64,000 bases of DNA. Source: Schizochytrium sp. TIO01 (taxonomy: Eukaryota; Sar; Bigyra; Thraustochytrida; Thraustochytriidae). Under the pieces are notes generated by a model. That model saw only the letters and a list, made by a program, of their open reading frames with translations. It had not been told where the DNA came from and did no database searches. The stretch lies in NCBI GenBank assembly GCA_004764695.1, contig SMSO01000014.1, positions 2,989,148 to 3,053,147 on the forward strand, read 5' to 3'. Shown here one piece after another: positions 9,541-19,298 of this stretch (its first letter is position 1; every line of letters starts with the position of its first letter). Position numbers and translations under genes: made by a program.

Positions 9541-12500
9541 ATGTCATCTCAGCAGCAGCAGCAGGAGGAGGCTTCGGCCTCGTTCGAGCATGTTTCGGAC
9601 AAGTTTTCTTTCCCGGAGATGGAGCGTGAGGTTCTTGACTTTTGGGAGGAAACCGATGCTTTTCAAAAGAGTATGAAGATGGCTATCGAGGAAGGTCGTC
9701 CTGAGTACACCTTTTACGACGGTCCTCCTTTCGCCACTGGTCTTCCCCATTACGGTCATATCTTGGCTGGTACCATCAAGGATATTGTCACTCGTTATGC
9801 CTCCTTGACCGGATTCCATGTCTCCCGTCGTTTTGGTTGGGATTGCCATGGTCTCCCCGTAGAGTATGAGATTGACAAGAAGCTCGGAATTACCGGCAGC
9901 GACGATGTTGCTAAGATGGGTATTGCCAAGTACAATGCTGAGTGCCGCAACATTGTGACACGCTACTGCAGCGAGTGGGAGCGCATTGTGAAGCGCATGG
10001 GTCGTTGGATTGATTTCCAGAATGACTACAAGACAATGGAGCCGTGGTACATGGAGTCCGTATGGTGGGTGTTTAAGACAATTTTCGAAAAGGACCTTGT
10101 CTACAAGGGTTTCCGCGTCATGCCGTACTCCACCGGTTGCACCACTCCTCTCAGCAACTTCGAGGCTACCTCCAACTACAAGGATGTCTCCGACCCCGCC
10201 GTTACGGTTGCTTTTCCTCTTGTGGATAACCCCGAGGTTTCCTTCGTGGCCTGGACCACCACTCCCTGGACTCTTCCCAGCAACATGGCACTCTGTGTGA
10301 ATCCCGAGTTCGTCTACGTTCACATCAAAGATCTTGCGACTGGAAAGCAGTACATCCTCAGCAAAGACCGCCTTCCGCAGCTGTACCCGAAGATGTCTAA
10401 GCAGAAGGACAAGTACAAGGGCGGCGAGTGGGAGATTGTTCGTGAGTACACCGGAAAGGAGCTCGAGGGCATGAAGTACGAGCCTATGTTCCCGTACTTT
10501 GCCCACTGGGAAAACGCCTTTCGCGTGCTCGTCGATAGCTACGTCACTGCCGACAGTGGTACAGGTATTGTTCACAACGCACCTGGCTTCGGAGAAGACG
10601 ATTACCGCGTGTGTATGGAGCAAGGTGTCATTGTTGCTGGAGGCGAATTGCCCTGCCCTGTGGATGCCGATGGAAGGTTTACCAAGGAGGTCACCGATTA
10701 CGAAGGACGTTACGTGAAGGAGGCTGATAATGATATCTGCAATGATATTAAGAACAAGGGCCGTATGGTGAACAAGAGCTCTGTGATGCACTCGTACCCT
10801 TTCTGCTGGCGTTCCGATACGCCGCTCATTTACCGTGCTGTACCGAGTTGGTTTGTGAAGTTGGAGCCGATCAAGGAAAACCTTTTGGCGAACAACATGG
10901 AGACGTACTGGGTGCCTGCATCTGTGAAGGAGAAGCGTTTCCACAACTGGCTTGCGCAGGCGCGCGACTGGAACATTTCTCGTAACAGGTACTGGGGAAC
11001 ACCGCTCCCGATCTGGATGAGCGAGGACGAAGAGGAGATTGTGGTGATTGGATCTATTGAGGAGCTCCAGGAGCTCTCTGGAAAGACCATTACAGATCTT
11101 CACCGTGAGAGCATTGATGATATCACCATTCCGAGCAAACAGGGCAAGGGAGTGCTTAGACGCATCCCCGAGGTCTTTGACTGCTGGTTCGAGTCAGGAT
11201 CCATGCCGTACGCTCAGCTGCACTATCCTTTTGAGAACAAGGACCGTTTCGAGAAGGGATTCCCTGCTGACTTTATTGCAGAGGGCCTTGACCAGACTCG
11301 TGGATGGTTTTACACACTCATGGTGCTCTCTACGGCGCTCTTTGGAAAGCCCGCCATGAAGAACCTCATCGTTAACGGCCTTGTGCTTGCTGAAGATGGC
11401 AAGAAGATGAGCAAGCGTCTCAAGAACTACCCTGACCCCATGAATGTTGTGGAGTCGTACGGTGCTGACGCTCTCCGTCTCTATCTGATCAACTCGCCCG
11501 TCGTACGTGCAGAGCCTCTCAGATTCTCTGAGGATGGAGTTCTTCAGAATGTCAAGGAGATCTTTAACCCGTGGTACAACGCGTACCGTTTCTTTGCGCA
11601 GAACGTTTCACGCGCAGAGCGTGACCAGGGCTGGAAGTTTGACCGCAGCGTTGCCGTCGAGAGGGCCCGGGCCTCCACCAACATTCTCGACAGGTGGATT
11701 CAGGCATCATTGAACGGACTCATCAAGTTTGTGCGCGAAGAGATGGCCGCATACCGCCTGTACACGGTTGTCCCGCGTCTTGTTGACTTCATTGATTCCC
11801 TGACCAACCTGTATGTACGTCTGAACCGCATGCGTCTCAAGGGAGGCTCTGGAGAGGGCTCCGACGAGGATACTCAGACTGGACTTTACTGCCTTTACAC
11901 TGTACTTTTGTCGCTGTGTAAGCTCATGGCACCGTTCACGCCGTTCTTTACAGAGTTCCTGTACCGTAGGCTCGCAAGACCCGAGGATGACCGCCAAGAC
12001 AGTGTTCACTTCCTCAACATTCCCGACGTTGATGAGTCCCTCCTTGACGAGAAGATGGTCACCCGCGTGCGTCACCTTCGCGAGGTCATCGCTGCTGGTC
12101 GTCTCGCGAGAGGAAACGACCTTCCGCTCAAGCGCCCTCTGCGAGAGCTCATTATTGCTAACACGGATCAGGAGATCCTCGATGATGTCCTTTCCCTTAA
12201 GGAGTACATTGAGAGTGAACTCAATGTACGCAAGGTTACTGTGACCACTGCAGAGCAGGATTACTGCAAGCTCGCCGCCAAGGCTGATGGATCTGTTCTT
12301 GGTAAGAAGCTCGGCAAGAAGTTTGGTGCGATCAACAAGGCTGTGCAGCAACTCTCGCACGAGGAGCTGGCTGCTTTTCAGGCATCTGGCACCATCGAGG
12401 TCGAGGGCGAGACACTCACTACCGAGGAAATCTTCCTCAACCGTGTCGTCGTTGCTGACGAGTCTAAGTACAAGGCTAAGGTCACCCCCTCGAACGTTGT

Positions 12501-13028
12501 GGTAGTCCTTGACACCTTTTCGATAAGACGCTCTTGTATGGTCAGATTGCTCGTGAGGTGACCAACCGCGTACAAAAGCTCCGTAAGGCAGCTGGCGTGA
12601 AGATTGAGGATGTCCTTGACGTGTACTACAATGTGGAGGGCGATGCTGAGGCCGTTCAGATTGTGCAGGAATCCATTGAGGCTGAGAACGAATACATCAC
12701 ATCTGTGATCCGTCAGCGCCTCCACCCATCCTCCAAGTGCCCAAGCTACGCACCCGTACTCGCTACTAACACGGACGAGGTGAACGAGACTCAATTCACG
12801 GTCATCCTCTGCCACCCTTGCCCGGCCCTACTCAAGCAGGACGCTCTTGCCAAGTCCCTCAACGTAGATGTTGCTGTGGCACAGTCCCTTATCAGCGCCG
12901 TTTCCTCCATGGACCCCAACTGGCTCCGTACCGAAGGTTCTTCCTCTCTTGAGCTCACTCTTGACGGAAAGCTCTACAAGCTCGAGGCTGGCAAGCACTA
13001 CTTCCTTTCCATTGATGAGATGCCTTAA
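9541..13028 (+). CDS. Isoleucyl-tRNA synthetase, cytosolic type; apparent 1-nt frameshift at 12517-12520
   Basis: Class I aminoacyl-tRNA synthetase that charges tRNA-Ile. The ATG at 9541 is followed by a short Gln-rich start. The HIGH-type motif is PHYGH (residues 69-73), the KMSKS-type motif is KMSKR (622-626), and the CP1 editing domain lies between them with TTPWTLPSN and GTGIVHNAPGFGEDDY. The first frame runs to 12561 but loses homology after SNVVVVLDT. Homology resumes one frame away (DKTLLYGQIAREVTNRVQKLRK) and continues to a stop at 13028. One extra base in the TTTT run at 12517-12520 would join the frames and give about 1162 residues, normal for the eukaryotic cytosolic enzyme. No GT-AG intron explains the change. 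An AATAAA lies at 13040-13045. A sequencing or assembly error in the homopolymer is the likeliest reason; a real mutation or recoding is possible. Confidence 0.93.
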
Positions 13029-13483
13029 ATCCAGCATTCAATAAATTTCGCTGTTTTTTAATCCTTGGTTAAGATTTATATTGGCTGCGTAAAACCACAT
13101 GTAGCTACCTATTTCTTCTTGAATTGTGTCTCTTGAATCTATTTCATCCCGTCGACATTTGAATTTCCACTTATCTTGGTACAGTTCGGAAGCTACTTCT
13201 TTCTCGCGCCGCAAATATTAGTGAAGAATCCCTGTTCTCTTTTTGTTTTTTCTAATCTTACAACGAAAAGAATCCAAAAAGGTGGACATCGGTTCTTTTC
13301 TGTTGAAGAAGTCTTCCAGGGCTCATCTCTTAAGGGGTTGTTTTTCCTTTTTAAATGGAGATATTCGGGATCAATTATCTCTACTTCACTAGATCAACAT
13401 TAGAGACTCAATGATAACATTTTTATATTTATCATACGAAAGACGAAAACAGCTGTTGTCACGCTATCAAGTCATTTAATAAT
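13029..13483. other. Convergent intergenic spacer, IleRS and KdsB
   Basis: AT-rich 3' flanks of two convergent genes. AATAAA at 13040-13045 is well placed as the IleRS polyadenylation signal. No other feature seen. Confidence 0.5.
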
Positions 13484-14450
13484 TCAGAGAAGCCCTTGTC
13501 GGGCATATTGGTCTGCATAAGCAAGTTGCTCTGGAGTGTCTATACCACTATGGAATTGACCTTCAACGACGCGAAGATATATATTGTGACCAGCCTCTAA
13601 AACCCTTAACTGTTCAAGCTTTTCTTGGTCTTCAAGTGCGCTTTCGGGTAAACTGCTAAAAGCACGCAAGAAATGGAAACGAAAAGCGTATAATCCAAGA
13701 TGTCGCAACACAGTGTGAGGGTCATCTGGCCCAAGGTCGCGGGGGTAAGGGATGAGCGCGCGTGAGAAGTAAAGTGCTTTACCTTGTGCTCCACGGACCA
13801 CCTTCACAACGTTTGGGTCTGACAGAGATTGAATGGTGCCCCTCCATTCTAAAGCCACTGTGCCCATCTCATATGTGGGATTTTCCTGCATAGCCTGAAT
13901 TAGACTTTGAATATGACTAGGATTGACAAACGGTTCATCACCCTGCACATTAATAACAAGGTCATGTTGATCCAGGCCCAGAGACTCACATACTTCCAAA
14001 ACTCGGTCAGTTCCTGATGCATGATCTGGGCTTGTCATCATAGAATTGGCGCCGAATTCTTGTGCCGCTAACTGCACGCGGTCATCATCCGTCGCAATAA
14101 CAATATCGTCTATACCTGAGCATTTTGCTACCTGTTCGTATGTGCGCTGGACCATGGGTTTCCCTCCGATCTAGATCATAGAATGTATCACAATTGCGTC
14201 AGCTCTCTCGCACACATCTATCCTTGCTCAACCAGCACAACATATGCATCATAACCTCACACAATCCAATGTTCTAGGTCTCCTCGAGCAAGAAGGCTTT
14301 CCATTTGAGAATCTGTGGATTGTTCAACTGCCTTTACGAGGAGGGTGTCTGATGCTTTGGGCCTTCTATACCTTAACTTACCTCGGCCAAAGGCTTTCCT
14401 GGGAGCCGCGATGAGCCCCACCTTGCGGGGATGCACGCCACGACTCGCAT
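13484..14450 (-). CDS. kdsB: CMP-KDO synthetase (3-deoxy-manno-octulosonate cytidylyltransferase), two exons
   Basis: Activates KDO with CTP to CMP-KDO, the donor for KDO transfer into glycans (LPS in bacteria, rhamnogalacturonan II in plants). Exon 1 is 14450-14382 (23 codons, starts MRVVACIPARWGSSRLPGK); exon 2 is 14170-13484, starting IGGKPMVQRTYEQ. The 211-nt intron 14381-14171 has GTAAGT and CTAG borders, and phase-0 splicing rebuilds the family's N-terminal IPAR...SxRLPGKPL...GGKPM motif exactly. The product is 251 residues, the usual length. Other family motifs are VQGDEPF, HLGLYAFR and GIDTPEQL, with the metal-binding aspartates in QGDEP and GIDTP. No targeting extension is evident, so it should be cytosolic. 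The intron argues against bacterial contamination. What this organism uses KDO for cannot be read here. Confidence 0.92.
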
Positions 14451-14871
14451 CGAAGTAAACAGGATGATCGGCCGTGAGCCGGTTCAACTTCAATAGAAAA
14501 ATGCTGAGACCTTTCCCACGTTACTCTTTGAGTGCTAATCAAAGGGGACAAGTGTTGACCTCTGATGATGAGGGTAAAACAAGAATGGTTTGGTTTCTTG
14601 CGAAGTAAGCGAGCCTTTTCTGTTTTCTGTCGAAGAAGCTCTGTTCTTTTACCTTTTGATCATTTTATCATTTTTTTCACTAATATAATTTTATTTTTTT
14701 AATTTTAAATTTAAATAAAAAACTAAAACTAAAAAACTGAATAATTGTAACAATATAAAATCGGCGTGGGTCTAGCTAGTGGTAAAATTGATTCATATTT
14801 ATATATATATATATATATATATTAAAAGCGTTTAATGCAAATACTTGCAGAGATGCAAAAGCAATCCCTAA
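14451..14871. other. Spacer with AT-rich tract and (AT)n repeat
   Basis: Contains the putative kdsB promoter (minus strand), then an AT-rich stretch (about 14640-14760) and an (AT)n dinucleotide run at 14800-14822. It ends at the stop of the first Smc6-type gene. No gene seen. Confidence 0.5.
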
Positions 14872-17800
14872 CTACGAAGACACACGCCCAGAGTCATTTT
14901 CAGGAGGACGCATACGTACGATCTTCACATCAGACGCAGCCGAAACAGAAGACACATCGTGGGGCGTCAGCAAAATATACTGTCTCATATTACCGGTCTC
15001 AGACGCTCGCCGGGCAGCTTCCACAATAAGCTCCAATGAAATCTTACGATAATCTTGATCCATAAAAACATCGAACTCATCCATCACACGCCACGGAGTT
15101 TGTATTGCCTCACCAAGAGCCATCAGAAACGAAAGCGAGGTAAAAGACGACTCACCTCCTGAAAGTTGGCCTGCATCTTTAACAGAGGTATCTTGACCTT
15201 CATCCTGGCTCATATGGGTATTTGCAGTCTTGTTCCAAGTAAAATTCAAAGCTTTCTCCTTGTCGTCGAAATCTACTGTGCCAGAATGGTTCCGATAAGA
15301 TAGATTCTGGTCAAAGAAACGTTGGATTCTCGTTTTAAGAAAGTTCTTAAGTTGCCTAACGTTTAATTTACGTTTTCCCCTTCCATTCTCCACTCGTTCT
15401 TGTACAACAATGTGAAGTTTGATTTGATTCTTTTCGTAGGATTTACTCTTTTTCTCGCGAGTAATCTGCTTCTCCAATTGTAACTTCACTACATCTAGAT
15501 CAACACCTTCGTATTCCATGCTGACTCTCTGTTTGTCAGCTTGCAACGATTGCTGAAATGTCCGAATGTTTGCATCGGCTTGGCCAGAAGTCAAGTCTGC
15601 CGGCACATCTTCTTCAACGCCATCAGTGTACGCTAACGCTATCTTCTGAGCTTGATCATATCTATTTGATTCATCTCGGTGCTTTTTATCAGTCTCGTTC
15701 ATTCGTTTCTCTGTTTCCTCTTTCTTGGATTTGGCGCGCTCCAAAGATGCAACCACATTAATCGAACTTTGCTTGATCTTGTCCAACTCGTTCTGAGCGT
15801 CCTGCAGAGCAATAGCCAACTGTTGGAGCTTCTCTTCCACAACACGTTGTTTCTCCTGTACAGGCTGAAGCTCATGTGCAATGGATTCTTCGTCTCTTGC
15901 AAAGCGCTCTCGATCCATCTCCAGAGTCGTGATTTCGTTATCGAGATTCTGGATCTGCTGAGAAAGACTCTCCCGCTCAATTTCAACTTCATCATCATTC
16001 TTCACTTTTTCGTCCGTCGACAAAATCTGTTTCTGTAGCTCCTGGATCTCTGTCTCGAGCACCAACTTGCGCTGTCGGGTCTCGCTTATCCCTTGTTCAA
16101 GTTCTCCGCGCTTTTGATTCGAGTTTCGTATAGTTGCATCAATTTGTTGTATCTGCTGTGAGAGCTGCCGCATTTCCTTCTCGGTATCTTGTAGATTATT
16201 GCGGAGCGAGGTCTCCAGCTCTCGAGTATCTTCCACAAGCATCGGCGTCTTGTTGCTGCGACCAAAATATGCCTGCTTGTACTCGTTGCCGTTCTTACGC
16301 AGCTGATACGTATTGGCTTGCATGTCAAGCATAATACTCAAATTCTTGGGCTTGTGACGAAAGGTCACTTCTTCTGCTACCCTGCTCGACTCGCAAAGAC
16401 CAGTGGATTCGATCTTCGCCATATCCAACAACACGTTGAACACGTTGGGGTTGTCGGTCTTGATAATGTCCATCATGCATACAACACTGTCGCTTTGGGG
16501 GCGAAACGCGTTCTTATCAACTCCAGGATATCTTTCAGAAGCAAATTTGCGAATCAATACATTCGGCGCAGGGATGTTAGCCTGTCTGCACAGACTCTTG
16601 AGTATGGCATAGTCGTTGTTATCGAACAACACGAGACGATTGATTGCGTTTTTCAAATGAAACTCCACAGGGAAGCGCCACTTCTGATCGCTCAACGAGA
16701 TGTTGAGACCAGTATGGATAGGAGCATACTTGAATCTGGACTTGTTCTGCTCAATTAGACGTAAAACCTTTTGCATCTCACGACCAAAGCATGATGTGCG
16801 GTCATGGCTAGAGGCTCTCCCTTCGATGGGTGCAAGCGCTGTAAGTATGTCTTTTTTTTCGCGCTTCTTGCGATCGAGTTGTTCTTTCAGTCTAGTCAGG
16901 TTGGGAGTGTGAATATTGACATGTTCTTCAGAGAGCTGGGTAAGTTGAGCTGTGAATGCTTCACGCTGGCTGGATGTCTCGTCTCGCTCCTGGCGTTTCT
17001 CGTCCAACATGCTTCGAAGTTGCTTGGCTTCGTTGTATGCGGTTTCATTCATTCGTTTGGCATCCATGGCTAGCTTCTCACGTTTCTCCTCACAGCTGCT
17101 GCGGGCGTACTTGTGTGACTCTATAGTTCTCTCTGTAGCAACAGTTCGTCTTTTGGCCTGACGTAAGCGTTCCATGTAAGTTTCCATAGTAAGTTTGATG
17201 CGTTTCATCTCGTCGTCAAGGTCATTCTTCTCGGTGTCGAGTTTGGTGACTTGGTCCTGAATGCGAGGAGCGTCTTTTTGTGCGTGTTCAACCTGTGCCT
17301 GGAGGTGTTGTACCTTTTCCTCGCGTTCTTTGAGCTTGGCTTGCAGCTTTTCGAGCAGTGTGGCAGAGATTTGGACTTGTTGTCGAATATCCCGAACTTT
17401 GATCCAAGTTTTCTGTCGCATAGCCTTTTTGAGGTCCTCTTCTTGGTTCTCAAGTCGTCGAATGCGACCCAAACTGTCTTCTAGGAGCTTGCACTTTTTC
17501 TCAAAGTTTCCTAAGTTAGCGACACGTTTTTCGAGAGATCCGTTGCCAGACTCGAAGGACTTGAGTTGATGCTCAAACATGCTATTAATGGCAGCAAGAT
17601 GTGTTGCCTGCATGAAGATCTTATATTTCTCCTTAGGAGAGCCATGTAAAAAAGTCTTGCTGGTTTCCTGATCAAGAATACAGGATGGGTTGTCGACGTA
17701 AATATTGAACCAGCGAACAATTCTAGTCACTGTTGTTCTATTTCTAGAGATGACCTTTTGGGTCTTGGCATTCATAATTTTAAACGAAGAAGAGCCCGAC

Positions 17801-18510
17801 ACTCTAAGGGTTCTCTCTATACGAATTTGTTCGCCATAGGACTTGAACTCGAAGGGAAAAGGTCCGACGTTACAAAGCTCAACAGCTACAGTTGCATCAG
17901 AATTGCTTCCATGGCGAATAAGGCTAGAAAGGTTAGCGCCACGACTTGTGTTACGCGCTCTCAGGCCGAGACAAATTTGAAGTGCTGCGACAATAGCGGA
18001 CTTTCCTGATCCGTTTTGCCCGGTAATGAAGTTGATGCTCTTATTGAAGCTGATTCGGAATCGTCGGTGGCACATGAAGTTAGTGCACTCGATAAGCATG
18101 ACTTTGCCACAATCGTCTCGGATCATTTCTGAAGGAAGTGGTACACTGTGGTCGTTCGCATCTCCATCTTCGTTAGAGCTAGATATTGGACTGCCGGGAT
18201 AATGCTGAGTATTGCTGTCTTGTGTAGCGTCACTATCTGGTGCCTGTACTGGAAGCTGTTTTGTACCGCGGCGTGTTGCGATGTTGGGGGTGTTGGAGCC
18301 GCTGGAGTTGGGTTGGTGGTCGGTGCTAGGAGTTTCGAGTCCCCTTTGACAGTGCTCCAGGGGACCCGGAGGAGTTATAGATTCTTCGCGCTTGTGTTTC
18401 TTTCTTGGATGCATTGCATCACAGGGGGGAGACTCGCTACTATCCCCAGTCGATGTAGACGAGCATCTACCCTGAAGTACTTCAACCTCGTCGCTGGAGT
18501 CTGAGCTCAT
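14872..18510 (-). CDS. Smc6-type SMC protein, copy 1
   Basis: 1212-residue SMC ATPase of the Smc6 type, partner of Smc5 in the complex that handles joint DNA molecules and stalled forks. Order: a Ser/Thr/Pro-rich N-terminal tail of about 125 residues with a basic RKKHKREE patch, Walker A GQNGSGKS (about 164-171), N-terminal coil, hinge (begins after SSHDRTSCFGREM), C-terminal coil, signature LSGGE (about 1116-1120) and Walker B VMDEFDVFMD. The DEFDVFMD Walker B and the FDQNLSYR...GTVDFD block before the signature are typical of Smc6. The ATG at 18510 was chosen because the frame upstream has only a TTG. About 140 bp upstream of the start match copy 2. All ATPase motifs look intact. Head-proximal coil segments differ from copies 2 and 3; the C terminus ends early in SGRVSS. 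Confidence 0.93.
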   Translation of the reverse strand: MSSDSSDEVEVLQGRCSSTSTGDSSESPPCDAMHPRKKHKREESITPPGPLEHCQRGLETPSTDHQPNSSGSNTPNIATRRGTKQLPVQAPDSDATQDSNTQHYPGSPISSSNEDGDANDHSVPLPSEMIRDDCGKVMLIECTNFMCHRRFRISFNKSINFITGQNGSGKSAIVAALQICLGLRARNTSRGANLSSLIRHGSNSDATVAVELCNVGPFPFEFKSYGEQIRIERTLRVSGSSSFKIMNAKTQKVISRNRTTVTRIVRWFNIYVDNPSCILDQETSKTFLHGSPKEKYKIFMQATHLAAINSMFEHQLKSFESGNGSLEKRVANLGNFEKKCKLLEDSLGRIRRLENQEEDLKKAMRQKTWIKVRDIRQQVQISATLLEKLQAKLKEREEKVQHLQAQVEHAQKDAPRIQDQVTKLDTEKNDLDDEMKRIKLTMETYMERLRQAKRRTVATERTIESHKYARSSCEEKREKLAMDAKRMNETAYNEAKQLRSMLDEKRQERDETSSQREAFTAQLTQLSEEHVNIHTPNLTRLKEQLDRKKREKKDILTALAPIEGRASSHDRTSCFGREMQKVLRLIEQNKSRFKYAPIHTGLNISLSDQKWRFPVEFHLKNAINRLVLFDNNDYAILKSLCRQANIPAPNVLIRKFASERYPGVDKNAFRPQSDSVVCMMDIIKTDNPNVFNVLLDMAKIESTGLCESSRVAEEVTFRHKPKNLSIMLDMQANTYQLRKNGNEYKQAYFGRSNKTPMLVEDTRELETSLRNNLQDTEKEMRQLSQQIQQIDATIRNSNQKRGELEQGISETRQRKLVLETEIQELQKQILSTDEKVKNDDEVEIERESLSQQIQNLDNEITTLEMDRERFARDEESIAHELQPVQEKQRVVEEKLQQLAIALQDAQNELDKIKQSSINVVASLERAKSKKEETEKRMNETDKKHRDESNRYDQAQKIALAYTDGVEEDVPADLTSGQADANIRTFQQSLQADKQRVSMEYEGVDLDVVKLQLEKQITREKKSKSYEKNQIKLHIVVQERVENGRGKRKLNVRQLKNFLKTRIQRFFDQNLSYRNHSGTVDFDDKEKALNFTWNKTANTHMSQDEGQDTSVKDAGQLSGGESSFTSLSFLMALGEAIQTPWRVMDEFDVFMDQDYRKISLELIVEAARRASETGNMRQYILLTPHDVSSVSAASDVKIVRMRPPENDSGRVSS

Positions 18511-18540
18511 GAGGGGTCGTGGCGATCTACTGTTCGTCAA

Positions 18541-18683
18541 GTTTCCTCAGAAAGCAGCACTGGTTGATTCTGGTGCAGTGTTACTCGGCTTTAGATTGTT
18601 TGCGGGGTTCCGAGGGGCGTGAGACTGGGTGAGGCCGGGTGAGCTGTTGCTTGTGATACTGTTTTGGATCAGCTTTCGATTTA
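18541..18683. repeat. Duplicated 5' flank shared with Smc6-type copy 2
   Basis: About 140 bp immediately upstream of copy 1 are nearly identical to the segment at 26236-26378 upstream of copy 2; for example, both contain GAAAGCAGCACTGGTTGATT and GGGGTTCCGAGGGGCGTGAG. Similarity fades beyond. Copies 1 and 2 therefore share a promoter-proximal region, whereas copy 3 has different sequence here. Confidence 0.85.
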
Positions 18684-18842
18684 TGCTTTGAAGCATCCGA
18701 AAGAAGGCGTGCTCTCTGTTTCATCTGTTAGCTTTCTGCAGATAGGGAGAACTCTATTTGTAGACTGAGAGCGCTCGCTCTCAAGGGAGCAAAGGGAAAC
18801 CTGGACACCCTGATGTAAGTAGTAATGTTTAATTAGACGTCC

Positions 18843-18889
18843 CTTAGTAGTACCTAGGTCATAGTAGTACCTACTCAGGTACTACTAAG
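18843..18889. repeat. Perfect 13-bp inverted repeat with 21-nt loop
   Basis: CTTAGTAGTACCT (18843-18855) and AGGTACTACTAAG (18877-18889) are exact reverse complements. The loop contains another partial copy, AGTAGTACCT. It lies about 330 bp upstream of the copy 1 start, outside the block shared with copy 2. It could be a regulatory palindrome or a mobile-element scar. Confidence 0.75.
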
Positions 18890-19298
18890 CCTGGCTCTTC
18901 ACAACATTATTATGTTTGGTTGCTGACACTTCGCTGGGAGTGAAAGAAGCACTGCTAGTCGCACTTCGCTGTGTTTGTAAATAGGTGAGCGGTGTCTGTA
19001 TAGGTTCTATTCCATTTCCTTCCGCTCTCGCTGGCCAGAGATTGCTCATAAAAATGTTTTAACTTTGGTTGAAATGCAAACCAAAACTGTAGCCGGTCTT
19101 TTTAGAAGACGTAGAACTTGAAGCGCCGCCACGGATCGTCTTTTGTTTTTGCCTTTCTTTCTTTCTTTCTTTCTTTCTATTTTATTGCTTTAAAAAAATC
19201 CATCTCATTGGTCATATCATTAGGTTTTAAATTTCACAAAGTATCGAAAACGATTCACTTTTTAGTAAGACGATGAGTTTCACATACATTAGTTGATT

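Larger units (their letters stand above)
18511..19298. other. Spacer between Smc6-type copy 1 and MUS81
   Basis: Holds the promoter side of copy 1 and the 3' flank of MUS81, which is transcribed toward it. Contains the duplicated flank, a 13-bp inverted repeat at 18843-18889 and a (TTTC)n microsatellite at 19152-19178. No gene seen. Confidence 0.5.

Noticed and set aside
9544-11103. 519-codon open frame on the minus strand opposite IleRS
   Set aside because: It lies entirely antisense to a well-conserved gene and results from codon bias in that gene; it has no domain.
14257-14493. 78-codon open frame upstream of kdsB exon 2
   Set aside because: The family motif lies in a different frame of the same strand (14450-14382); this frame is a shadow of the true first exon and its intron.
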